Source of the DNA: Chloroflexota bacterium | GTDB lineage: Bacteria > Chloroflexota > Anaerolineae > Anaerolineales > UBA4823 | Direction of reading: 5' to 3' | NCBI GenBank assembly: GCA_029782365.1 | Contig: JAKOUW010000202.1 | Coordinates: 124,001 to 188,000 of the forward strand | Length of the DNA stretch: 64,000 nt | Shown: piece after piece, positions 42,862 to 50,584 of the stretch | How positions within the stretch are numbered: the stretch's first letter is position 1 | How the letters are laid out: the number at the start of each line of letters is the position of its first letter | Notes under the pieces: model-generated | What the model was told of the DNA's origin: nothing | The model's input: the letters and a program-made list of their open reading frames with translations, nothing else | The model's database searches: none | Translations under genes and position numbers: made by a program

Positions 42862-43683
42862 ATGTTAACCCCTCCCTATCCCGAGCTCGACGATCTGCTG
42901 ACCATGATCGGCGAAGCCGGGCGCCACATTGCCAACATCGAAGCCAGCGAAGGCGCGGCCGGCAACATCTCGGTCTGCCTGCGCTGGCCGCTCGAGGTGC
43001 GCACGCGCTTCCCGCTGGTGGACGAATACACCCTGCCCCAGCCCGTACCCGAGCTGGCCGGGGCGACCTTCATCGCCAGCGGTTCGGGCCGCCGCCTGCG
43101 CGAATTCATCGATGAGCCGGCCGCCAACCTGGCCTGCATCGTGGTCGACCCCGGCGGCCTGACAGCCCGCATGTACACCTCTTACCAGCGCCGTTTCGAG
43201 CGTGTCACCAGCGAGTTTAACTCACACGTGGCCGTACACTACGACCAGATACGCGCCTCCGGCACCAATTTCCACGCCATCATCCATGCCCAGCCCCTAC
43301 ACCTGACTTACCTGAGTCACATCCCGCGCTACCAGGACGTGCAGTTCCTGAACACCAGCCTGCTGCGCTGGCAGCCCGAGACGATCATCAACCTGCCGGA
43401 GGGCATCGGCCTGATCCCCTTCCGCATCCCCTCCTCGCCCGAGTTGATGCAGGCCAACGTCACTGCCCTGCGCCAGCACCGCATCGTGGTGTGGTGCAAG
43501 CACGGCGTGATGGCCCGCTCCGACATCTCGGTCAAGCGCGCCGCCGACCGCATCGAATACGCCGAGACAGCCGCCAAGTATGAGTACCTCAACCTGTCCG
43601 CCGGCGAGATCGGCGACGGGCTGAGCCCAGAGGAGATCCGCTCCATTTGCAAGACGTTCAACATCCAACAGGAAATTTTTTGA
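42862..43683 (+). CDS. Class II aldolase, rhamnulose-1-phosphate aldolase-like
   Basis: 273 aa. NIEASEGAAGNISVCL, TFIASGSGRRLREF, PAANLACIVVD, the catalytic Glu region TSEFNSHVAVH and INLPEGIGLIPFRIPSSPEL closely follow RhaD. The zinc-binding H-x-H motif reads HAQ, so one His ligand is Gln; the later ligand KHGVMARSD is present. Activity may thus use a different metal geometry or substrate. ATG 42862 follows AAAGGA. Context with a DeoR regulator suggests sugar catabolism, but no isomerase or kinase is nearby. Confidence 0.82.
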   Translation: MLTPPYPELDDLLTMIGEAGRHIANIEASEGAAGNISVCLRWPLEVRTRFPLVDEYTLPQPVPELAGATFIASGSGRRLREFIDEPAANLACIVVDPGGLTARMYTSYQRRFERVTSEFNSHVAVHYDQIRASGTNFHAIIHAQPLHLTYLSHIPRYQDVQFLNTSLLRWQPETIINLPEGIGLIPFRIPSSPELMQANVTALRQHRIVVWCKHGVMARSDISVKRAADRIEYAETAAKYEYLNLSAGEIGDGLSPEEIRSICKTFNIQQEIF

Positions 43684-43690
43684 AGAAAGA

Positions 43691-43718
43691 TTGACAAGCC
43701 ATTTCTTTAGGGTATAAT
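43691..43718 (+). promoter_or_regulatory. Promoter of tRNA-Lys
   Basis: TTGACA (43691-43696), 16-base spacer, TATAAT (43713-43718). The tRNA starts eleven bases later. Confidence 0.85.
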
Positions 43719-43728
43719 ATTGCCCGCT

Positions 43729-43803
43729 GGCCCGTTAGCTCAATGGCAGAGCAGTTGACTCTTAATCAATTGGTTGAAGGTTCGACCCCTTCACGGGTCA
43801 CCA
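43729..43803 (+). tRNA. tRNA-Lys (anticodon CTT)
   Basis: A complete cloverleaf: acceptor GGCCCGT with ACGGGTC (one G-U pair), D stem GCTC/GAGC, anticodon stem GTTGA/TCAAT with loop CTCTTAA (anticodon CTT), T stem GAAGG/CCTTC with loop TTCGACC, discriminator A and encoded CCA. A consensus promoter precedes it and a terminator follows. Confidence 0.95.
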
Positions 43804-43807
43804 GAAG

Positions 43808-43836
43808 AAAATCCGCCATCAAGCGGATTTTTTCGT
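43808..43836 (+). terminator. Terminator of tRNA-Lys
   Basis: AAATCCGC and GCGGATTT pair around a six-base loop, followed by a T run. Confidence 0.9.
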
Positions 43837-43888
43837 TGTTATAATACCCTCTCAGCAATGCCATCAGCATTTCGTCGGGAGGTACCCC

Positions 43889-44890
43889 TTGACCACCTCG
43901 CCTGTCATCCAGGTCAACCAGTTATGCAAGACATTCCAGGTGCCGGAGCGCGAAGAGGGATTGAAAGCTGCCCTGCGCAGCCTGGTGCGGCGGCGCACGA
44001 AGGATGTGCACGCCGTGCAGGAAATCTCGTTCCAGATTGAGCCAGGGGAAGTGGTCGGCTTCCTGGGGCCAAACGGCGCCGGCAAAACCACCACGCTCAA
44101 GATGCTCGCCGGCCTGCTCTACCCCACAAGCGGCGAAGGCAAAGTGCTGGGCTACACGCCCAACCGGCGCGAAAAAGCCTTCCTGCGCCAGATCACTTTG
44201 GTGATGGGCAACCGCAACCAGCTGGTGTGGGACATCCCCGCGCTGGACTCATTCGACCTGAACCGGGCGGTGTACCAGATCCCCCGCCCGCAGTTTAAGC
44301 AGACACGCGACGAGCTAATCGAGATGCTGGGTGTGCAGGAGCTGGCGCACAAGCCGGTGCGCAACCTGTCGCTCGGCGAGCGCATGAAGATGGAAATCAT
44401 CGGCTCGCTGCTGCACAGCCCGCAGGTACTTTTCCTGGACGAGCCGACCATCGGCCTGGACGTGACCATGCAGCGCCGCCTGCGCCAGTTCATCGCCGAT
44501 TACAACCGGCGCACCGGCGCCACCGTGCTGCTCACCAGCCATTACATGGCGGATGTCGAAGCGCTGTGCCGGCGGGTGATCGTCATCCACCATGGCAAAC
44601 TGCTGTTCGATGGCGCCCTGTCCGACCTGGTGCGGCGCTTCTCTTCTTATAAAACCATCGGTGTCACGCTGGATAAATCCGGCCTAGATCTGGCGGCATA
44701 CGGCGAAGTGATTGCCGTGGATCAGGAGCGGGTCACCCTGCGCGTGCCGCAGGCCAACGCTTCGCAGGTCACTGCAACCCTGCTGGCAAACTACCAGGTG
44801 GATGACCTGACGGTGGAAGACACGCCGATCGACGATGTGATCGAAAAAGTGTTTGCCCAGGGCGAGCGCCCCTCCGTCGAGGCGGCATGA
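43889..44890 (+). CDS. ABC-2 type transporter ATP-binding protein
   Basis: 333 aa. Walker A is GPNGAGKTT, the signature is LSLGERMKME and Walker B is VLFLDEPTIGLD, followed by H in LLTSHYM. The early QVPEREEGLKAALRSLVRRRTKDVHAV segment is typical of the COG4586 exporter group. A C-terminal ferredoxin-like tail covers about 230-333. The start is TTG 43889 behind GGGAGG. Overlap with the next permease gene (four bases) shows a single exporter; the cargo is unknown. Confidence 0.93.
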   Translation: MTTSPVIQVNQLCKTFQVPEREEGLKAALRSLVRRRTKDVHAVQEISFQIEPGEVVGFLGPNGAGKTTTLKMLAGLLYPTSGEGKVLGYTPNRREKAFLRQITLVMGNRNQLVWDIPALDSFDLNRAVYQIPRPQFKQTRDELIEMLGVQELAHKPVRNLSLGERMKMEIIGSLLHSPQVLFLDEPTIGLDVTMQRRLRQFIADYNRRTGATVLLTSHYMADVEALCRRVIVIHHGKLLFDGALSDLVRRFSSYKTIGVTLDKSGLDLAAYGEVIAVDQERVTLRVPQANASQVTATLLANYQVDDLTVEDTPIDDVIEKVFAQGERPSVEAA

Positions 44891-45690
44891 GCGCCCTGCT
44901 GGATTTCTACCGCACGCTGGGCAAGATCGCTGTGGTGGTGCAGTTCCAATACCGCGTCTCGATGTATTTCTACATGATCGGCATGATCACCGAGCCGGTG
45001 ATTTACCTGGTGGTGTGGTCAACCGTGGCGCGCGCCCAGGGCGGCTCGGTGGCGGGCTATACCCCCGGCGCGTTTGCCGCCTATTACATCGTCTGGACGC
45101 TGGTGCGCAATATGAACATCGTCTTTACGCCTTACGGATGGGAGCAGCGCATCCGCAGCGGCAATTTCTCGATCGACCTGCTGCGGCCGATCCATTTTTT
45201 GCACGTCGATATCGCTTATTTCGCCGGCTGGAAGCTGGTGATGATCACCCTCTGGCTGCCGATCGCTGCCGTGCTGGTGCTGGCCTTCAAGCCCGACCTG
45301 CACCCCAACCTGCTGCAGATCGCCGTCTTCCTGATCGCCATTTGGGGCGCCTACCTGATCCGCACCCTTTTCCTGGAGACGCTGGGCATGATCTCTTTCT
45401 GGACGACGCGCGTTGGGGCCATTTACGAGCTGTACTTTGCCCTGGAACTGCTGCTTTCCGGGCGGCTGGTGCCCATGCCGCTGATGCCCGCCTGGGCGCA
45501 GCAGCTTGCCTGGTTTGCGCCTTTCCAGTGGACCTTCAGCTACCCGATCGAAGCGTTGGCCGGCAATTATTCTGCCCAGCAGCTTTTTCTCGGGCTGGGC
45601 ATGCAGGCGCTGTGGATTGGCCTGGGAATGCTACTTTTCAATTTGATGTGGCGGGCCTGCAGCCGTCACTACTCGGCCGTGGGCAACTAA
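44887..45690 (+). CDS. ABC-2 type permease (COG4587-like)
   Basis: 267 aa with six transmembrane segments. The sequence FQYRVSMYFYMIGMITEPVIYLVVWSTVARAQGGSVAGYTPGAFAAYYIVWTLVRNM and the late FAPFQWTFSYPIEALAGNYS are the marks of the DUF990-type permeases. ATGA overlaps the ATPase stop. It forms the exporter with the ATPase and the second permease. Confidence 0.9.
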   Translation: MSALLDFYRTLGKIAVVVQFQYRVSMYFYMIGMITEPVIYLVVWSTVARAQGGSVAGYTPGAFAAYYIVWTLVRNMNIVFTPYGWEQRIRSGNFSIDLLRPIHFLHVDIAYFAGWKLVMITLWLPIAAVLVLAFKPDLHPNLLQIAVFLIAIWGAYLIRTLFLETLGMISFWTTRVGAIYELYFALELLLSGRLVPMPLMPAWAQQLAWFAPFQWTFSYPIEALAGNYSAQQLFLGLGMQALWIGLGMLLFNLMWRACSRHYSAVGN

Positions 45691-45700
45691 GGAGGCAGGC

Positions 45701-46483
45701 ATGAACTGGAAACTGCCTTTCGTGTTTTTGCGGGTGGGTGTGCTGAACGAGCTGCAGTACCGCGTGAACTTCTTCCTGCAGCTCCTGCAGTCGCTGATCG
45801 CCATTGTCGTCGGCCTGGTGGGCCTGGGGTTGGTCTTTGAGCACACCACTGATCTATCCGGCTGGTCTCGCCCCGAACTGCTGGCTGTGATGGGCGTGTA
45901 CACCCTGATGGGCGGCGTGATCCGAGCTTTCATCCAGCCCAACATGACCCGCCTGATGGAAGACGTGCTGGGCGGGACGCTGGATTTCGCCCTGACCAAG
46001 CCAGTGGATCCCCAGGCGCTGACCAGCCTGCGCGAAGTCTCTTTCTGGCAGTTGGTGGATGTGCTGGTCGGAGTGGCGGTGATGGGCTGGTCGATCAACG
46101 AAATGCAGCGCAGCGTCGGCTTAGTCCAGGCGCTGGCTTTCGTGGCGGCCCTGGTATTGGGCGGCCTGATGGTGTACAGCTTCTGGCTGATCCTGACCAC
46201 CGGCGCTTTTTGGGTCACACGCATGGACCAAATCATCGAACTGTTCCAGGGCGTGTACCAGGCCGGGCGCTGGCCGGTTTCCATATACCCGGACTGGCTG
46301 CGCAGCGGGCTGACTTTCCTGGTGCCGGTGGCGTTTGCCGTCACCGTGCCGGCCGAGGCGCTCACCGGCCGCCTGACCTGGCAGACTCTGCTCGGAGCCG
46401 CGCTGTTGGCGGCCGCCCTGCTGGTTTTCTCGCGCTGGTTCTGGCTGAAAGGGCTGAAGAACTACTCGGGCGCCTCAGCCTAG
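45701..46483 (+). CDS. ABC-2 type permease (COG3694-like)
   Basis: 260 aa with six transmembrane segments. RVGVLNELQYRVNFFLQLLQSLIAIVVGLVGLGLVFEHT and TLDFALTKPVDPQALTSLREVSFWQ, with a late YQAGRWPVSIYPDWLRSGLTFLVPVAFAVTVPAEAL, match the partner permease of this exporter type. An AAGGAGG site precedes the ATG. The three genes form a complete ABC-2 exporter of unknown cargo. Confidence 0.9.
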   Translation: MNWKLPFVFLRVGVLNELQYRVNFFLQLLQSLIAIVVGLVGLGLVFEHTTDLSGWSRPELLAVMGVYTLMGGVIRAFIQPNMTRLMEDVLGGTLDFALTKPVDPQALTSLREVSFWQLVDVLVGVAVMGWSINEMQRSVGLVQALAFVAALVLGGLMVYSFWLILTTGAFWVTRMDQIIELFQGVYQAGRWPVSIYPDWLRSGLTFLVPVAFAVTVPAEALTGRLTWQTLLGAALLAAALLVFSRWFWLKGLKNYSGASA

Positions 46484-46537
46484 CACCTGTTCAATACGGT
46501 ATAATCAGCTCACAATCCCGATCAACGGAGTGAAGAG

Positions 46538-46933
46538 ATGAGCGAACGCAAAATCCGCGTAATCGTGGCCAAGCCCGGCCTGGATGGGCACGACCGGGGC
46601 GCCAAGGTGGTGGCGCGCGCCCTGCGCGACGCCGGTATGGAGGTGATCTACACCGGCCTGCGCCAGACCCCTGAGATGATCGCCGAAGCCGCCCTGCAGG
46701 AAGACGCCGATGTGATTGGCCTTTCGATCCTGTCCGGCGCCCATATGGCCCTCACGCCGCGCATCCTGGAGCTGCTGCGAGCCAACGGCCAGGAGCATGT
46801 CAAAGTGTTCATCGGCGGGATCATCCCCGACGAAGATGTTCCCCGCTTGATGGAAATGGGCGTCACAGGCGTGTATGGTCCCGGTACGCTGACGGACACC
46901 ATCATTGGCGATATCCGCAAAGCAGTCGTCTGA
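46538..46933 (+). CDS. Methylmalonyl-CoA mutase B12-binding subunit
   Basis: 131 aa, only the cobalamin-binding domain: the DxHxxG motif in [24 protein letters not shown] and [26 protein letters not shown]. Such stand-alone subunits pair with a separate catalytic subunit, which is not in the window. TATAAT at 46500-46505 marks a promoter. It lies eleven bases before the MeaB gene, so the pair handles propionyl/methylmalonyl-CoA metabolism. Confidence 0.93.
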   Translation: MSERKIRVIVAKPGLDGHDRGAKVVARALRDAGMEVIYTGLRQTPEMIAEAALQEDADVIGLSILSGAHMALTPRILELLRANGQEHVKVFIGGIIPDEDVPRLMEMGVTGVYGPGTLTDTIIGDIRKAVV

Positions 46934-46943
46934 AGCGAGCGCG

Positions 46944-47981
46944 ATGGGGCTGGCTGAAGATATCCTGGCCGGCGGCCGATTGGCGTTGGCGCGTGCCCTG
47001 ACCCTGGTAGAGAACGATGACCCGGCAGGGCAGGCGGTCTTATCTGCATTGTTCCATTCCACCGGACGGGCGCACCGCATTGGGGTGACCGGCGCGCCCG
47101 GCACGGGCAAATCCTCGCTCGTCAACCAGCTGGCGCGCTTCTACCGCCAGCCGCCGGACGCGCAGCCGCCGCGCCGCGTGGCGATTGTGGCAGTGGACCC
47201 TTCCAGCCCTTTCACAGGCGGGGCTATTCTGGGCGACCGCATCCGCATGCGCGACTTAGCTGGCGATCCCGGCGTGTTCATCCGCTCGATGGCCACGCGC
47301 GGCTCGCTGGGCGGGCTGGCAGCCGCCACCGCCGGCGCCGCGCAGTTGTTCGACGCCGCCGGCTTCGACGTCATCCTGATCGAGACGGTGGGCGCCGGGC
47401 AGTCCGAGGTGGATATCGTGCGCCTGGCGCACACCACCCTGGTGGTCGAAGCGCCGGGCATGGGCGACGACATCCAGGCCATCAAAGCCGGCATCCTGGA
47501 GATTGCCGACATCCTGGTGATCAACAAAGCCGACCACATCGGTGTGGAAAACACCGAGCGCGCCCTGCGCAGCATGCTCGAACTGGGCCACCCGGCGCGT
47601 CTGGCAGGGTCGCAATTTCTGCACCATGGCCAAACCTACATCCCGCAGGCGCCATCTGCCGGGCAGGCTCCGGAAGCTGAAGTGTGGGAGCCGCCCATCC
47701 AGCGCAGCGTAGCGCCCGAATCGAAGGGCATCGCCGAGCTGGCCGCCCACATCCAGCGCCACCGCCTTTACCTGGAATCCAGCGGCGAATGGCAGCGCCG
47801 CGATTACCAGCGCCTGCAGCATGAGCTGCACACACTGGTGCAGAATGCCTTGCTGCAGCGCTGGGAGCAGCAGCTTGACCCAGCCGTGTACCAGGATATC
47901 CTGGCCGCGCTGGCCGGGCGGCGCATTTCCCCCCACGCCGCCCTGCAGCGGCTCTTAGGATCGGCAGACAGCCGCCGCTGA
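46944..47981 (+). CDS. meaB: Methylmalonyl-CoA mutase-associated GTPase MeaB
   Basis: 345 aa. The G3E P-loop GTPase fold has Walker A GAPGTGKSSL, VDPSSPFTGGAILGDRIRM, ETVGAGQSEVDIVRLAHTTLVVEAPGMGDDIQAIKAGILEIADILVINKAD (NKxD), and a C-terminal helical domain. It gates cofactor loading and protects the mutase. ATG 46944 is chosen over an earlier frame overlapping the upstream gene. Confidence 0.93.
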   Translation: MGLAEDILAGGRLALARALTLVENDDPAGQAVLSALFHSTGRAHRIGVTGAPGTGKSSLVNQLARFYRQPPDAQPPRRVAIVAVDPSSPFTGGAILGDRIRMRDLAGDPGVFIRSMATRGSLGGLAAATAGAAQLFDAAGFDVILIETVGAGQSEVDIVRLAHTTLVVEAPGMGDDIQAIKAGILEIADILVINKADHIGVENTERALRSMLELGHPARLAGSQFLHHGQTYIPQAPSAGQAPEAEVWEPPIQRSVAPESKGIAELAAHIQRHRLYLESSGEWQRRDYQRLQHELHTLVQNALLQRWEQQLDPAVYQDILAALAGRRISPHAALQRLLGSADSRR

Positions 47982-47994
47982 GCAGGATCAACCT

Positions 47995-48837
47995 ATGCCA
48001 GAGCTCCCCGAAGTCGAAACCATTGCCAACGGCCTGCGCCAGGGCGGCAGCGACGGCAGCCCCTCGCTGATCCATCAGGCTATTCTGAGCGCCTGCGTCC
48101 TTTGGCCGCGGTCCATCGCCGAGCCCGCGCCGTCGGAATTCGAGCGGCGCATCGCCGGGCAGGTGATCACCGCTATCGGGCGGCGCGCCAAATACCTGGT
48201 GATGCAGCTCAGCCAGGATACCCTGCTGATCCACCTGCGTATGAGCGGCAACCTGCTCGTAGAGCCGCACAACGCCGAAATCCCCACCCACCACCGCCTG
48301 CTGCTCTTCCTGCAGGGCGGCTGGCGGCTGGCGTTCAACGATACACGCAAGTTCGGGCGCGCCTGGCTCACCAACCAGCCCGACCAGGTGCTGGGACGTC
48401 TGGGACCCGAGCCGCTCGACCCGGCTTTCAGCGCCCAGGAATTTTACCGCCGCCTGCAGGCCAGCCGCCGCCAGCTCAAACCCTTGCTGCTCGACCAGGA
48501 ATTCATCGCCGGGCTGGGCAATATCTACACCGATGAAGCCCTGCATCTCAGCAAGCTCCATCCGCTGCTCACCGCCGATCAACTGGATGAGACGCAGGCT
48601 GCCGTGTTGTTGGACAACATCCGCCGCGTGCTTTCCAGCGGCATTCGCCATCACGGCGCCAGCATTGATTGGGTGTACCGCAACGGCGATTTCCAAAATT
48701 ATTTCCTGGTTTACCAGCGCGACGGACAGCCCTGCCGCAAGTGCGGCGCCACCATTCAGCGCCTGGTGGTTGGCCAGCGCGGCACACATTTTTGCCCGGT
48801 CTGCCAACCAACCCCGGAGGGAGGCAGACCTGCATGA
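47995..48837 (+). CDS. mutM: Formamidopyrimidine-DNA glycosylase
   Basis: 280 aa. It begins MPELPEVETIANGL with the catalytic Pro after Met, E and the Lys in RRAKYLVMQL. The H2TH region is LLDQEFIAGLGNIYTDEALH, and the C-terminal zinc finger is CRKCGATIQRLVVGQRGTHFCPVCQ. It excises 8-oxoguanine. It overlaps the next gene by four bases. Confidence 0.96.
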   Translation: MPELPEVETIANGLRQGGSDGSPSLIHQAILSACVLWPRSIAEPAPSEFERRIAGQVITAIGRRAKYLVMQLSQDTLLIHLRMSGNLLVEPHNAEIPTHHRLLLFLQGGWRLAFNDTRKFGRAWLTNQPDQVLGRLGPEPLDPAFSAQEFYRRLQASRRQLKPLLLDQEFIAGLGNIYTDEALHLSKLHPLLTADQLDETQAAVLLDNIRRVLSSGIRHHGASIDWVYRNGDFQNYFLVYQRDGQPCRKCGATIQRLVVGQRGTHFCPVCQPTPEGGRPA

Positions 48838-49469
48838 GCGCCGCCGGGGGGCTGGCGCCCGCCATCCCACTGCTGTGCTTTTTTGCCATGACCTTCTTTG
48901 GCCTGGGCTTTCTCACCAGCTATGTGATTTTCGTGTACGGCAAAAAGGCCAGCCAGTCTGGGCCGCCCGCTTCAACGGCGGATTCCGCGCCTGACCTGCA
49001 ACTAGCCGATGCGCCCCAGGCCGTGCAGTTGGACAACGCTTCGCCTGGCTCCCTGCGGGAAAGGCCAGCTGCAGAAATGCGTCAGTCCCAGCCTGCGGTT
49101 GAGATACCGGCACAGGAAAGACCCCCAACCCCTGTGGTGCTCAGCCTGCCGGCCGCGCCTGCCGCAGCCGACGTTGAACCGCTGCGCCTGAATCCACTCG
49201 CCAGCGTGGCGCGCCTGCTGCAGCGCGCGCCTCTAACCGCCGCACCGCTGTCCATATCGGCGCAAATTGACCGCATCTTACAGCAAAAGATCGCTCCCGA
49301 AATGTTTGCCTATACGCAAATTCACCTGGTTGATCTGCCCGACCACACCCTGGGCGTGGTGGTCGGGGCGCACACCTACGCCGGTATCGACAGCGTGCCC
49401 GACGAAGCGGTGCGCGCCTTGATCCGGGCGGCCGTTGCCGAATGGCAGAAAAATAACCTGGGACGCTGA
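48834..49469 (+). CDS. Hypothetical single-pass membrane protein
   Basis: 211 aa. One N-terminal transmembrane helix (about 8-32) is followed by a low-complexity linker and a soluble C-terminal domain (about 135-211: ISAQIDRILQQKIAPEMFAYTQIHLVDLPDHTLGVVVGAHTYAGIDSVPDEAVRALIRAAVAEW). It is coupled to mutM by an ATGA overlap. The family was not recognised. Confidence 0.65.
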   Translation: MSAAGGLAPAIPLLCFFAMTFFGLGFLTSYVIFVYGKKASQSGPPASTADSAPDLQLADAPQAVQLDNASPGSLRERPAAEMRQSQPAVEIPAQERPPTPVVLSLPAAPAAADVEPLRLNPLASVARLLQRAPLTAAPLSISAQIDRILQQKIAPEMFAYTQIHLVDLPDHTLGVVVGAHTYAGIDSVPDEAVRALIRAAVAEWQKNNLGR

Positions 49470-49482
49470 ATTCGTTGGTTTG

Positions 49483-50553
49483 TTAAGCCAGGGGATTGAC
49501 CGCCGCGATCTCTAAAGACATACGCTCGACCAGCGCCTGGCGCTGCGCGGCAGGCAAAAATGCTGACCGCGCCCCGGCCAGGATGCACTCCTGTAGCACA
49601 CCCAGCGGCACACCCAGCTTCTGGTAGGCGATCTGATATTCATCCGTCAGGGTGATCGCCGAAATGCTCGGGTCGTCGGTGTTTAGAGTCACATTCAGCC
49701 CGGCAGCCAGCATGCGCAGCACCGGGTGCTTTTCCAGCGCGGGTACAACGCCCGTTTGGAAATTGCTGGTGATGCACACTTCAAAAGCCGCGCCAGTCTG
49801 GCGCGCCTGTTCCACCACCTGCGGGTCTTCCATCACCTTCACCCCATGCCCGATGCGCTCGGCGCCCAGGTGCGCCAGTGCGTCGGCCACGTTGGCCGCG
49901 CCGCTCCACTCGCCGGCGTGCACGGTGATGTGCAGCCCGGCCTGGCGCGCCTCGCGGAACAGGTCGGCGAACGGCAGCGCCGAAAACTGTGCTTCGTTGC
50001 CGGCCAGGTCCAGGCCGATCACGCCGCGCGCCATGCGCTCCAGCGCAGCGCGCACCGCTTTTTCGGCGACTTCCAGCGGCTCGTGGCGGTTCAGGCTGAC
50101 GATCAGGCGGGTGTCGATGCCGTATTCCTGGTTGGCCAGCTCGGTCTGAGCAATCACCCAATCCATCACCTCGCCCAACGGATATCCCTGCGAGACGCTG
50201 AGCGCCACTGGGGTGAAGCGCAGTTCCAGGTAACGCACGTTATCAGCGGCCGCGTCGGCGATGGCCTCGCGTGTGATGCGTCCGATCACCTCGGGTGAGC
50301 GGTAGAACTGGCGCAGGGTGGTAAACTTGGCCAGGAAATTCTGGAAAGTGTACGGGTCGGAGCCCAACACCTGCACCAATGGGCGCAGCTCGTTGGTCGT
50401 GCCAAAAGACAGGCCGTGCTGGCGGGCCACATCGGCCATGGTAGAGACGCGCAGCGAGCCTTCCAGGTGGCGGTGCAGATCGACTTTCGGCAGGCGCCGG
50501 AAAAACTCTTTCGAGGGTATGGCCTGGTTGGACTCTTGCACGCCCATTTTCAT
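49483..50553 (-). CDS. add: Adenosine deaminase
   Basis: 356 aa. The metal and active-site motifs are PKVDLHRHLEGSLR (HxH), HITVHAGEWSG, AERIGHGVKV and VTLNTDDPSIS. It deaminates adenosine to inosine in purine salvage. It converges with the gene at 48834-49469 across 13 bases and follows secA on the minus strand. Confidence 0.95.
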   Translation of the reverse strand: MKMGVQESNQAIPSKEFFRRLPKVDLHRHLEGSLRVSTMADVARQHGLSFGTTNELRPLVQVLGSDPYTFQNFLAKFTTLRQFYRSPEVIGRITREAIADAAADNVRYLELRFTPVALSVSQGYPLGEVMDWVIAQTELANQEYGIDTRLIVSLNRHEPLEVAEKAVRAALERMARGVIGLDLAGNEAQFSALPFADLFREARQAGLHITVHAGEWSGAANVADALAHLGAERIGHGVKVMEDPQVVEQARQTGAAFEVCITSNFQTGVVPALEKHPVLRMLAAGLNVTLNTDDPSISAITLTDEYQIAYQKLGVPLGVLQECILAGARSAFLPAAQRQALVERMSLEIAAVNPLA

Positions 50554-50584
50554 AAAATCATTATACTCGATTCAGAAAAATCGG

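Noticed and set aside
47521-48870. 449-codon minus-strand open frame opposite meaB and mutM
   Set aside because: It spans two well-supported genes on the other strand; the length comes from GC-rich codon bias.
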